Shown here in pieces: positions 1 through 8,800 of a stretch of 64,000 bases of DNA (the stretch's first letter is position 1; each line of letters starts with the position of its first letter). Where the stretch lies: positions 124,001 through 188,000 of the forward strand of contig NZ_KB899248.1 of assembly GCF_000378105.1 (NCBI RefSeq), written 5' to 3'. A program made the translations under genes and the position numbers. Below the pieces are notes generated by a model. The model was not told the origin of the DNA, did not search any database, and saw nothing but the letters and a program-made list of their open reading frames with translations. The stretch comes from Rubritalea marina DSM 17716 (GTDB lineage: Bacteria; Verrucomicrobiota; Verrucomicrobiia; Verrucomicrobiales; Akkermansiaceae).

Positions 1-666
1 ATCGTACGTAAAGAGATGCCGATCTTGGTGGTGGTGAGCCTGCTGTTTATCGGGATGTTGCACAATGGGATGGTATCGCGTTTCGAGGGGGGCATACTCT
101 TTCTCGGGGTGGTCGCTTATACGGTGGTGAGCATCATACAATCGCGCAAGGAGGAGAGTGAGGATGATTTCGGTGAACTCGCAGAGGAAGACATTGTTGC
201 GGCTAAGACTGGCGGCGCGAAAGAGGTGTGGACCAACATCTTTTTTATTCTTCTTGGCCTCGCTGTCCTTAAGTTTGGCTCTGATTTTTTGGTGCGAGGC
301 GGGGATTATGTGGCGCGATATTTCGGAGTGGATGATGCCATCATCGCCTTGTTTCTTTTCGCTTTCGGAACATCGCTTCCGGAGTTAGCCACTTCGATCG
401 TTGCAGTGCGTAAGGGTGAGGGAGACTTGATTGTCGGCAATGCCATTGGTTCCTGCATCTTCAACTTGCTGGCCGTGATTGGAATCACCGCGATGGTCAA
501 GCCGATCGCTGAAGGGGAAATCGAGATGCTAGACAAATTAGTTATGTTGGGTTTCACCGTAGGCATTTTCGCTTTCATGTGGTCCAGTATGAAGATCAAG
601 CGTTGGGAAGGCATTTTGCTCTGCCTCATCTACTTATGCTACTCCGTCGTTCGAGCACAGATGTAG
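1..666 (+). CDS. Na+/Ca2+ exchanger family protein, C-terminal part (5' end outside window)
   Basis: The reading frame is open from base 1, so this is the C-terminal ~220 residues of a longer membrane protein. It shows at least five hydrophobic segments and the conserved alpha-repeat signature of CaCA-family cation/calcium exchangers, GTSLPELATSIVA followed by GNAIGSCIFNLL, near window residues 120-155. In this family the two alpha repeats line the ion path and exchange Na+ (or K+/H+) for Ca2+ across the inner membrane. Only the second alpha repeat is visible; the first must lie upstream. An acidic cytoplasmic loop (EESEDDFGELAEED) precedes the second half, as is usual. A bidirectional terminator follows. 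Ion specificity cannot be told from this fragment. Confidence 0.88.
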   Translation: MVRKEMPILVVVSLLFIGMLHNGMVSRFEGGILFLGVVAYTVVSIIQSRKEESEDDFGELAEEDIVAAKTGGAKEVWTNIFFILLGLAVLKFGSDFLVRGGDYVARYFGVDDAIIALFLFAFGTSLPELATSIVAVRKGEGDLIVGNAIGSCIFNLLAVIGITAMVKPIAEGEIEMLDKLVMLGFTVGIFAFMWSSMKIKRWEGILLCLIYLCYSVVRAQM

Positions 667-685
667 AGTGCTTGGCCTAAAAAGT

Positions 686-723
686 AAAAGCCACCCAAAG
701 GTTGTAATCCTTGAGTGGCTTTT
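686..723. terminator. Bidirectional intrinsic terminator between exchanger and AP2-like gene
   Basis: A 12-bp imperfect stem (AAAAGCCACCCA pairing with TGAGTGGCTTTT) with A-run on the left and T-run on the right lies between two convergent genes, so it can end transcripts from both sides. Confidence 0.75.
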
Positions 724-756
724 GAGGTGTCTTGTTATCCTTGGGGGGAAAACAGC

Positions 757-1017
757 TTATGCTGCATCCGTGATTTTCTTTGCTTTTTTCAAAGTAGCTT
801 GGCTCAACTTGCCGTTGACGCGGCGTGAGTTGTCTACCAAGTCTTTGAGTTCAGAAAGGCATTCTTCGGCTGCTTTCAATGCTTTACGTGGACCGCCGTA
901 CTTCTTATCAGAGAAATACTTGGTGAATGTAGAGCCTGAACGACTTAGGCATAATCTCCAGCCCTGGAAGGCTGTGGTTTCGTATGTGAATCGAGTTAAG
1001 TTCTTTTTTGATTTCAT
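757..1017 (-). CDS. Small basic protein with AP2/ERF-like DNA-binding fold
   Basis: An 86-residue basic protein. Residues ~15-55 read like a bacterial AP2-type domain: an aromatic/basic beta-sheet part (GWRLCLSRSGSTFTKYFSDK) then KYGGPRKALKAAEECLSEL, matching the usual 'F.D.KYGG...AL.AA' transition into the helix. AP2 domains in bacteria occur alone or in integrases and HNH endonucleases and bind DNA; no nuclease or recombinase part is present here. The C-terminal tail is lysine-rich and helical. A good sigma70-like promoter lies upstream (1051-1079). The role is unknown; a small DNA-binding protein is the simplest reading. The longer plus-strand frame over the same bases is taken as a shadow. 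Confidence 0.6.
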   Translation of the reverse strand: MKSKKNLTRFTYETTAFQGWRLCLSRSGSTFTKYFSDKKYGGPRKALKAAEECLSELKDLVDNSRRVNGKLSQATLKKAKKITDAA

Positions 1018-1050
1018 AATATTTCGTGGGGTGGTTGTTGTTGACCTAAC

Positions 1051-1079
1051 ATTAGACCACTATATGACAAAATTGTCAA
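1051..1079 (-). promoter_or_regulatory. Promoter of the AP2-like gene with overlapping palindrome
   Basis: On the minus strand TTGACA (1074-1079) and TCTAAT (1051-1056) are separated by 17 bp. The -35 box overlaps the inverted repeat TGACAA-AA-TTGTCA (1065-1078), which could be an operator. Confidence 0.55.
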
Positions 1080-1330
1080 ATTAGAGGCTGTTGTACGAAC
1101 GTTTGAAAATAAGCGTGTTATAGAAATTTGAATACCCTTATATGTTAGATGTGTTCTATTTGTCCTGATTTATCAGGGGTTTACACGTGTTGGGTAGATT
1201 TTTTGCGACAGCCTAATGAATTCTATCAAGTATAAAAAAATGAAAAAAATTCTACTGATAGGTGAATTAAGTAGATTGTTGGGTTGAAAAAGTGTAGGTT
1301 TTATGATTATACGCAAAAGTGAGGGAGTAG

Positions 1331-1360
1331 TTGACTGGAGATCAATGAGCTGTGTATAGC
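1331..1360 (+). promoter_or_regulatory. Candidate promoter for the permease pair
   Basis: TTGACT (1331-1336), an 18-bp spacer and TATAGC (1355-1360) lie about 20 bp upstream of the ATG at 1382. No strong Shine-Dalgarno sequence follows, so the leader would be very short. Confidence 0.4.
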
Positions 1361-1381
1361 TGTGTTTGAATTTGATTGGTA

Positions 1382-2443
1382 ATGGAGGGATATTCTGAGA
1401 GCACGTTTGCCTATTTCTTTTTGAGTCTCTTTATTGAAGGCTTACCATATATATTGTTGGGCACCGTACTGAGTGGGTTCATAGATGTGTATGTGCCTGC
1501 CCGGAGTTTTGAGCGTTTTCTGCCGAGGAACCGGGTATTAGCGGTATTGGTGAGTGGTTTACTTGGTGTGATTCTACCAGTTTGTGAGTGTGCGGTTGTT
1601 CCGGTTATTCGTCGATTATTGGGCAAGGGATTGCCTTTGGGCTGTGCGTTCACCTACATGTTGGCGGCTCCTATAGTGAATGGCATCACGATGTTCAGCA
1701 CATGGACTGCATTTCAGGGGCAGGGAGCATGGATGATCATGTGGTCGCGCATGGGCTTAGGCTATCTGGTGGCGATCATCGTGGGCTTGCTCATGCTGCG
1801 TCTGCCGGCGCATTGGGTGTTGAAGCGTGGAGTCCTACGAGGTGAGCATGATGGTGATGCTGCTGGGCACGGGGGAGATGGGCAGCATGAGCACGGCTGT
1901 GATCACGAACATCAAGATGGTTGTGGCCATGTTCACGGTCACGGGGATGAGCATCATGCATGTGGACACGATCACCACGAGGATGAAGTGCCTAGGGTGT
2001 TGAAGGCCCTGCGCTATGGGATGAAGGATTTTATTGAGGTGGCAGTGTATTTCTCTGTGGGAGTGATTCTTACTACCTTGTTCAATTTAGCGTATGTTGA
2101 TTTCCATGATGAGTTACAGGCTTACGCAGCATCTGAGATCAAAGGTACCTTGTTGTTGATGGGTCTGGCGTTTTTATTGAGTGTGTGCAGTACATCTGAT
2201 GCCTTTTTGGCTGCCTCCTTGGGTGGTTTTGCGTATGTTTCGAAGATGGCGTTCATGGTGTTTGGGCCGATGTTGGATGTGAAGTTGCTCTTCTTGTATC
2301 AGACTCTGATGAATCGTCGGTTTTTGTTGGTTTTTTCCATCGCTTTGTTTCTTTTGGTAGCGCTGCTTTGTTTGTTATGGGGGCAGATGGATACAAGCTT
2401 ATCTTATGAGGCTTTTGATCAGGGTAAGGAGGGGCTATGCTAG
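1382..2443 (+). CDS. Putative permease of the UPF0718/ArsP-like (DUF318) family with His-rich loop
   Basis: A ~353-residue inner-membrane protein with about eight hydrophobic segments in two halves. The halves carry the family's paired signatures, VCECAVVPVIRRLL near residue 60 and VCSTSDAFLAASL near residue 275, as in B. subtilis YcgR-type permeases and ArsP. Between the halves is a cytosolic loop (~residues 155-200) very rich in His, Asp and Cys (for example HEHGCDHEHQDGCGHVHGHG), which suggests binding of a divalent metal. It overlaps the next gene by 7 bp and is almost certainly co-translated with it. The ATG at 1382 is preferred over a TTG two codons earlier. Substrate is unknown; metal or metalloid efflux is inference. 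Confidence 0.8.
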   Translation: MEGYSESTFAYFFLSLFIEGLPYILLGTVLSGFIDVYVPARSFERFLPRNRVLAVLVSGLLGVILPVCECAVVPVIRRLLGKGLPLGCAFTYMLAAPIVNGITMFSTWTAFQGQGAWMIMWSRMGLGYLVAIIVGLLMLRLPAHWVLKRGVLRGEHDGDAAGHGGDGQHEHGCDHEHQDGCGHVHGHGDEHHACGHDHHEDEVPRVLKALRYGMKDFIEVAVYFSVGVILTTLFNLAYVDFHDELQAYAASEIKGTLLLMGLAFLLSVCSTSDAFLAASLGGFAYVSKMAFMVFGPMLDVKLLFLYQTLMNRRFLLVFSIALFLLVALLCLLWGQMDTSLSYEAFDQGKEGLC

Positions 2444-3225
2444 TGTTGCAACGTGCTGTTTATGCGATGTGTACCATCGTGCTTGGTGGGTTTCTTCTGT
2501 ATTTTTATCAAGCTGACTTCTTGATCGCTTATGTGAAGGAGTCGTTTCATCTGGCGATTCTGCTGGGAGGACTGGTAGCCACCGTCTTGGGAGTCTTCAA
2601 TTTAGTATGCTGTCGACAGGGGGGGAATGAGGATGGCTGTGGGCACAACCATGAGGAAGCGGGAGTGAGCCCATTTTCGGCCCTATTCTTTATCGTGGTG
2701 CCCTTGGTGTTGTGTTTGATTTTCACCAAGCATGAGGTGGCGGCAAGCCACTTGGAGAAGCAGGCGGATATTGACGCCGATCCTTCAAAGATGAAATTTT
2801 TGGTAGACCTCCCCCCATTCACTAAAGAGACTTTAGAGCAAACGCGTCAGAAGTCGGTGGATGGGTACTTTGAGATGAACCTTCTAGAGTTGTTTTATTC
2901 GGCGGGAGATCCTGAGCTTGAGAGGGTGTTCAGCGGGCTTGATTTTGAAACAAGTGGTCAGATCAAGGCTGAAACGAAGCATCAAGGTGATGGCAAGCGC
3001 ATGCGCTTGTTCCGGATGTTTATGACATGCTGTGCTGCTGATATGAAAGCAGTGCCAATGGGTCTTGAATTCAGTGGTGAGCTCCCACAGTTCGAGGCCG
3101 GAGCTTGGGTGGAAGTGGCAGGCTCTTTAAGCTACGAGATGGTAGGGGGGCTCAAGCGTCCATTACTTCATGTCGATAGAATCGAGCAAATTGAAGCCCC
3201 TAGCTTGGAGGAACGCTACCAATAG
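2437..3225 (+). CDS. TIGR03943/DUF1980-type permease partner protein (YcgQ-like)
   Basis: 262 residues: two N-terminal membrane helices (residues ~5-60), a short Cys/His loop (CRQGGNEDGCGHNHEE), a third helix (~78-100), then a soluble C-terminal half. The pairing with the preceding UPF0718 permease and the topology match the two-gene YcgQ/YcgR arrangement of Firmicutes. The C-terminal part (RMFMTCCAADMKAVPMGLEF and following) matches the usual end of this family, a beta-rich domain ending in a partner-binding or substrate-binding fold. The ATG lies inside the end of the upstream gene with a strong AAGGAGG ribosome site 10 bp upstream. Both partners carry His/Cys-rich stretches, which supports a metal-linked role for the complex. 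Confidence 0.75.
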   Translation: MLVLQRAVYAMCTIVLGGFLLYFYQADFLIAYVKESFHLAILLGGLVATVLGVFNLVCCRQGGNEDGCGHNHEEAGVSPFSALFFIVVPLVLCLIFTKHEVAASHLEKQADIDADPSKMKFLVDLPPFTKETLEQTRQKSVDGYFEMNLLELFYSAGDPELERVFSGLDFETSGQIKAETKHQGDGKRMRLFRMFMTCCAADMKAVPMGLEFSGELPQFEAGAWVEVAGSLSYEMVGGLKRPLLHVDRIEQIEAPSLEERYQ

Positions 3226-3264
3226 GCAAAGTGTTCGAAGCCACATCGTGAGCTTGGTGTGGAT

Positions 3265-3552
3265 CTAGTCCTGTTGCGCATGCCTTGGCATCAAAAATAT
3301 CTTTGCCTTACTCATCTCTGGCTTCCCATCGACCATGCCCGCTGTGGATGGGTCATAGGCATGGTGGCCAGGCTTGAGGCCTCGGACATCAATGAGATTG
3401 TGAGGGGCGTAAGGGCTGACGACTTGTGAGTTACTAGAACCGTGCCACGAGGCTTGCGGGTATTTGCTATTGGAGCCATATGGGTGACTCACAGTTTGTG
3501 TGCAGGAGGCGAGGCTGAGGATGGCGAGTGATACTGGGAGGTATGTCTTCAT
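3265..3552 (-). CDS. Small lipoprotein with C-terminal 'SPY...DVRG...DP' motif
   Basis: 95 residues with an N-terminal signal and lipobox LASC (Cys17), so probably a lipid-anchored envelope protein. The rest is low in hydrophobic residues. The segment SPYAPHNLIDVRGLKPGHH followed by AYDP and ending near FLMP matches the tail of another lipoprotein in this window (56593-56994: FNPYTQNQVDVRGIPSGT, LDP, FRVP). The shared tail looks like a short conserved module of unknown function. It lies 12 bp downstream of the Fe-S carrier gene, so the two are probably co-transcribed. Confidence 0.7.
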   Translation of the reverse strand: MKTYLPVSLAILSLASCTQTVSHPYGSNSKYPQASWHGSSNSQVVSPYAPHNLIDVRGLKPGHHAYDPSTAGMVDGKPEMSKAKIFLMPRHAQQD

Positions 3553-3564
3553 GGTTCTGATGGT

Positions 3565-3933
3565 TTATGCGGCAAAGCTTTCTCCACAGGAGCAGGTGAC
3601 TTGGGCGTTCGGGTTGGTTACCTTGAATCCACCTTGTTGGAGGTCGCTGGAGTAGTCTAGTTCACTCCCAGCAACAAAGAGTGCGCTCTTGGGGTCGATC
3701 ACGACATTGACTGAATTGCTGGCGATTAGGATGTCTCGATCGCGTGGTCCGTCGACGAGGTCCATTTTGTACTGGAGGCCTGAGCAGCCACCTCCGACGA
3801 CGGCGATACGGAGCGCGCCGTCTGGTCTTCCTTGCTTTTCAAGCAGTCCGCAGAGGTGCTCGGATGCACCATCTAAAATCTTGAGTAGCTTTTCGTTACC
3901 GCGCTTGAACTTGATGCCTGACATGGGATTCAT
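3565..3933 (-). CDS. A-type iron-sulfur carrier/assembly protein (HesB/IscA/ErpA family)
   Basis: 122 residues. The three invariant cysteines of the family are present: GGGCSGLQYKM in the middle and TCSCGESF at the C-terminus. These cysteines bind iron or a 2Fe-2S cluster, which is passed to apo-proteins in the cytosol. Length is normal for the family. The start may be Met1 or Met4 (MSGIKFKRG). No isc or suf genes are adjacent, so which pathway it serves (IscA, SufA or ErpA role) cannot be decided here. Confidence 0.85.
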   Translation of the reverse strand: MNPMSGIKFKRGNEKLLKILDGASEHLCGLLEKQGRPDGALRIAVVGGGCSGLQYKMDLVDGPRDRDILIASNSVNVVIDPKSALFVAGSELDYSSDLQQGGFKVTNPNAQVTCSCGESFAA

Positions 3934-4037
3934 CTATGTCAGATCCTCTTGGTCATTTGAAGCGTAATATCAGGCATCACGTCTAATTTATGCTCACGAA
4001 GTATGTGGATCCACAGTGAATCTTTGGGTGACAAGTG

Positions 4038-5087
4038 ATGATCTGGGTGCATACTGGCTGGGTGGAACTAAAATTAGCCGAAATTATTGAGAAGACAGGC
4101 GCTCGATTGGTGTCTAAAGGGAGTGCTGAGGTGTTTAGTGGGGTGGCCTCACTGGATGAAGCAAGTGCTGAGGATGTTTCATTTTTGGGGAACGAAAAAT
4201 ACTACCAAGATTATCTCGATACGAAGGCTGGTTTGGTTTTTGTGCCACAGATTGTTGAGCAATACCCAGAGGGTGTGGCCATTCTTGAAATCGAAAACCC
4301 TTCTTTTGCTTTCGGCCAAATCGTGAAGATGGTGAACCAACTGACACGAACATTCGCGCCTGGTGTGCACCCAGCGGCATGGGTGGCAGATGATGTGCAG
4401 TTCAACCCCGAAAAGGTATCGATCAAGGCAGGTGCCATTGTGGAGAGTGGCGCGATTTTAGGAGATGGTGTGGAACTCAATGCGGGCGTGAGTGTCGGTG
4501 TGGGCGTGAAGATTGGAGCTCATTCTACCGTGCATGCCAATGTGACGATCCGCGAATATTGTGAGCTCGGTGAACGGGTGATTTTGCAGCCAGGGTGTGT
4601 GATCGGATCTGATGGATACGGCTATGAGTTTGTCGATGGCAAGCACGAGAAAGTGGATCAGGTCGGTATTGTGGTCTTGGAAGACGATGTAGAGATAGGA
4701 GCAAATACGACAATTGATCGCGCACGGTTTGGGAAAACAGTGGTCGGTGAGGGAAGTAAAGTGGATAACTTAGTACAGATTGCCCACAACGTGAAAATCG
4801 GGAAACATAGTTTGGTTGTGGCTCAGACTGGGATTGCAGGTAGTGCAGAAATTGGCAACTACGTAACCATTGCAGCGCAATCTGGTGTGGCTGGCCACAT
4901 CAAGATTGGAGATAAAGCAATCTTGCTTGGTCGCACTGGAGCGACTAAGTCTCTTGACGGTGATGCCATGTACATGGGGATGCCTCCTCGACTGGCTAAA
5001 GATGAGCGCAAGTCTATGGTGATGGTGGCGCGGTTGCCGCAGATTTATCAGGACCTGAAAGTGATCAAGAAGAAGCTCGATCTCTGA
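4038..5087 (+). CDS. lpxD: UDP-3-O-acylglucosamine N-acyltransferase LpxD
   Basis: About 349 residues, close to the E. coli enzyme (341). The N-terminal uridine-binding domain (VASLDEASAEDVSFLGNEKY) is followed from residue ~115 by a long run of left-handed beta-helix hexapeptide repeats, and the conserved catalytic His sits in NLVQIAHNVKIG. LpxD transfers the second 3-hydroxyacyl chain onto glucosamine in lipid A synthesis, so the cell should make LPS. The start is uncertain: GTG 4035, ATG 4038 and GTG 4062 (giving VELKLAEI, closest to typical LpxD starts) are all possible. Its stop overlaps the start of the next gene by one base. Confidence 0.92.
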   Translation: MIWVHTGWVELKLAEIIEKTGARLVSKGSAEVFSGVASLDEASAEDVSFLGNEKYYQDYLDTKAGLVFVPQIVEQYPEGVAILEIENPSFAFGQIVKMVNQLTRTFAPGVHPAAWVADDVQFNPEKVSIKAGAIVESGAILGDGVELNAGVSVGVGVKIGAHSTVHANVTIREYCELGERVILQPGCVIGSDGYGYEFVDGKHEKVDQVGIVVLEDDVEIGANTTIDRARFGKTVVGEGSKVDNLVQIAHNVKIGKHSLVVAQTGIAGSAEIGNYVTIAAQSGVAGHIKIGDKAILLGRTGATKSLDGDAMYMGMPPRLAKDERKSMVMVARLPQIYQDLKVIKKKLDL

Positions 5088-5815
5088 TGCCTGGCGATTT
5101 AGCCGGCTTTGATTCTATGGTTGAGCCTATCGAGATTCTCTATCGAGATCCTTATTTGGTCGCTGTCAATAAGCCAGCTGGACATTTGGTGCATCCTGCG
5201 AGGGAGCCTGCTGCCGATGATTTGGTGACGATGAAAATCGTTAGAGACCAGATTGGTCAGCGAGTGTATACGATCCACAGGCTGGATCGCCCAACGTCTG
5301 GTGTGTTGCTTTTGGGGATTGATCGCTCGGTCGCGCGGAGTTTGCATTTGGCGCTTGAGGCGCATGACTTCGAGAAAAAGTATTGGGCGGTGGTACAGGG
5401 GCAGCCTGCTGCTGCTGAGTGGGAATGCCGTGCACCGATACAGAAAGAAGAGCTAGCCCCGCTGCGCGAAGCGCATACGAGCTTTCGCGTGTTGGCGAGC
5501 GAGCGAGTGGCGGCATTGGAGCCGATTTTTGGGGAGGCGGCTGGGGGATTGAGTTTGGTAGAAGCTGAACCACACACTGGCCGATTTCATCAAATACGTC
5601 GGCATCTATTGGATTGTGAGTTGCCTATTGTTGGAGATTATCGCTATGCAGGTATTGAACGATCAAATCAACTGAGTGACTTATTGGGCTTGCAGTCGCG
5701 CATGATGCTGCAAGCTAAGAGCCTGAAAATACAGCACCCAGTGACTGGTGAAGAGCTGATGATTGAAGCGCCGGCTGAGCCTTTATTTGAGCGTTGCGTG
5801 GCATCATTTTTTTAG
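5087..5815 (+). CDS. truC: tRNA pseudouridine synthase TruC-like (RluA family)
   Basis: 242 residues. HRLDRPTSGVLLLG contains the catalytic Asp and the 'RPTSG' variant typical of TruC, which modifies U65 in some tRNAs. Other family blocks are present: VAVNKPAGHLVHP near the start, DQIGQRVYTIHRLD, PHTGRFHQIRRHL and PIVGDYRYA. Length fits TruC (about 240-260). It overlaps lpxD by one base and ends one base from the convergent LRR gene, with no terminator visible between them. TruC rather than RluA/C/D is inferred from RPTSG and the RDQIGQ block. Confidence 0.82.
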   Translation: MPGDLAGFDSMVEPIEILYRDPYLVAVNKPAGHLVHPAREPAADDLVTMKIVRDQIGQRVYTIHRLDRPTSGVLLLGIDRSVARSLHLALEAHDFEKKYWAVVQGQPAAAEWECRAPIQKEELAPLREAHTSFRVLASERVAALEPIFGEAAGGLSLVEAEPHTGRFHQIRRHLLDCELPIVGDYRYAGIERSNQLSDLLGLQSRMMLQAKSLKIQHPVTGEELMIEAPAEPLFERCVASFF

Positions 5816-5816
5816 T

Positions 5817-8800
5817 TCATTCCTCGGAGATCGTGATTCTAAGATACTGTTTGGGGGTGCCGCCATCCTTGGCAGTGCTCGATGTACGCATTCCGTCAGA
5901 GTCTAGAGTCGAGTGAGTGATCGAGGTGCTGAACCAATGGATGAGGTCGGTACTGCGTTCTACGGTGTATGTCATGCCAGCTTGGGCTGCATAATAGGTG
6001 ATCGATAGGGTGTCGGCTTCGAGTCTTGCTTGAGGCATTGTTTGAGCCAGGAGGTCTGGGTGGATATTGAGTGCGTATGCCAGAAGCAGCGCCTTACCGT
6101 CATTATTTGGATCACTGCGGAGGTCGGAGTCGTAGGCTTGCTGGTGTTTCAGTAGCCATGGTGCATGGGGGTGGGTCAGGGCATCGATTGCTACTATGCT
6201 GAAGCTGCTGAAATTAGAGTGGTCGAAGCCGGTAGAGCCGGTATAGCGGTAGATGTTGAAGTCACTTGCGCTATTTCCAAAGGGTTGATTGCCCACTGTG
6301 CTGGGGGCGTTTCCTAGAAACAATGAGCTACTTAGAGCCTGGCAATAATAGAAGGCGTAGTCTCCGAGATCCACTAGGGAGCTGGGGAGTTCGATGTGTT
6401 TGATTGATGGACAGTTATAGAAGGCGGCATACTCAATGTCCTCGAGGGTCGCTGGGAAGGAAATCGATGCTAAGATTGGGCAATTCGATAGCGCAAATGA
6501 TTCGATGGCTTTCAATCCACTTGGGAAGGTGATAGAGCTCAGTAGTGGGGCATTTCTGAAGGCACTAGGGCCTATGTTTTGGGTGCCATCAGCAACGACA
6601 TAGTCTCCTGAGATCCCATGGGGGAATGTGAGGAGGGTTGCGCCATCTTTGGTGTAGAGTGCGCTATTGAGGCTGGAATATGTGGTGTTACTCGCGTCCA
6701 CGGAGATCGAAGTGAGTTTGTCACAGCGGTTCACAAAAAATTCGCCTATGCTACTGACTTGGCTACCCAGGCTGAGACTGGCGAGTTGTTGGCAATTGGC
6801 GAAGGCTGAGTCCCCTAAGCTCGTGGTGCTATCTGGAATGGTGAGACTTGTGATGGCATTACAGCTAGAAAATGCATTTACCCCGATACTCAGTAGGCCT
6901 TCATTGAGATGGATTGTATGAGCTTGTTGGCAATAGCTGAAAGCGTAGGGACCCACACTTTCAGTGCTGTCAGGCAAGGTGATTATCTCAATTGAGGCAC
7001 AGTTTCTGAATGCGGAATTACCAATCGAGTTGATCGAGTTGCCGAGAGATAATGTGAGGATCTCAGTGCAATCGTAGAATGCTTCTTCGCCGACACTGGT
7101 GACTCCATTCCCAATGGTCACTGCACTGAGAGCATCACATTGATAAAATGCTTGGTCTCCAATGCTGAGTGCTGAGTCGGGTATTGTGATGCTGGAGAGT
7201 TTTGCACATTGGTAGAACAATGCATCGGCGATGGCCACTAGCGAACTGCCGAGGTCAGCAGACACCAGTTTAGTGCATTCATAAAAAGCTTGAGAACCAA
7301 GAGATTCAAGCCCGTTTGGCAAGGCGATCGAGCCTAACTGATAGCATTGGTAAAATGCTTGATCTCCAATGACTTTGACGTCTCCATGAAAGCTCACTGT
7401 ACTCAGATTGCTGCAGCCTCGAAATGCACAGTCGCCAATCTGGTTGATGATAGCAGGAAGGGAGATGCTTGTCAGTAAATCGCAATCCCTGAACGCATTG
7501 GCTCCGAGGCTCGTGAGCCCACTAGGGAGTGTCACCGCCGTGAGTGCTTGTGCTTGATAGAATGCATTTTTTCCAATGCTTGTGACAGAAGTGGGGACAA
7601 TATAGTTACCGGCTTTGGCTCCCGGGTAACCGATGAGAGTGGAGCCTGAGAAGTCGAGTAGAATACCATCTTGGGTTTGGTAGTGTGTGTGCGCGCCTAA
7701 CAAGATAACTTCTTCGAGAGATTCGCACGGTGACACGGCTCCTAGGCCAATGGACGTGACACTGTCAGGTATCGAGATGCTTGTCAGTTCTGAACAATGA
7801 CTGAAGGCTTCTGCGGCTATGGTGGTAACGGGGAAGGTTTCGCCGCTGAGCGACAGAGATGACGGAATGATAAGGTCGCCGAGCGCATCATTGTTGCAGC
7901 TGGTGATGCTGATAGAGCTACCGTCATGGGTGAATTCGAGTCGGTGATTGGTGTTGATGATTGGCAAGGTGCTCTGGAGGTCGAGAGCGACGGTCTTGTA
8001 GTTGTCTGCCCACGCGTTGTCGAAACCCGTTGCATCATCAGCATAGTAAATGGCAAAACCGCTGGGTTTTGGATCGAGAAATTGGAAAATACTGCTGCCG
8101 GTGATCGAGCTTGGAGCGTTGCCTAGGAAATGTATAGAAACCAAGTTGGAGCACTCGCGAAAAACGCCAAATCCCAGAGTATCTAGGCTCGCGGGTAATG
8201 TGATACTGTGCAGTGCTGAGCACCCAAAGAACGAGGAGTCACTCAAGGTGAGTACCCCTTCTTCGAGAGTCACTCGAGTCAAAGACGAACAATTGGCAAA
8301 CGCACCAAGGCCGATACTCTCGACATTACCTGGGATCAGAATGCTACTCAGCTTCGTGCAGTCTTGGAAGGTGTACTGCTGAATCTGACTCAAGTCCGTG
8401 CCAAACTGTACGCTGAGTAATGAAGAGCATTGGTGGAACGCATATTCCCCTAGAGTCGAGAGTGAATCTGGTAAGATGATGGCACTCAGCTTCGAACATG
8501 ACTGAAATGCTGATGCTCCAATGCTAAGTAGCCCATCTGGTAGGATGATTCCATCGAGTGAAGTGCACGCTGCGAATACCTCGTTATCCATGGTCTCCAG
8601 CCCAGTACCTAGGTGGATTGATTCCAGCGATGTGCATGATATGAAGGCTCCTTGGTCAATCGATAGAACTGAATTAGGGAGTGTGATGGATTCTAGATCA
8701 GTGCATTGCCGAAAGGCGTATGCACCGATGCTTTCTAATTGGTTGCCAAAGCTAACGTTTTTGAGTGAAGGACAATATTGGAAGGTGCCGTAGTTGATCT

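Larger units (their letters stand above)
1018..1381. other. Intergenic region, AT-rich, no gene seen
   Basis: About 360 bp between divergent genes. It holds the minus-strand promoter above and a plus-strand promoter candidate (1331-1360). The middle part (1085-1320) is AT-rich with several A-runs, and I see no open frame, RNA gene or repeat in it. Confidence 0.6.

Noticed and set aside
668-1084. 138-codon plus-strand frame
   Set aside because: It runs opposite the AP2-like gene and across its terminator and promoter; composition and content look non-coding.
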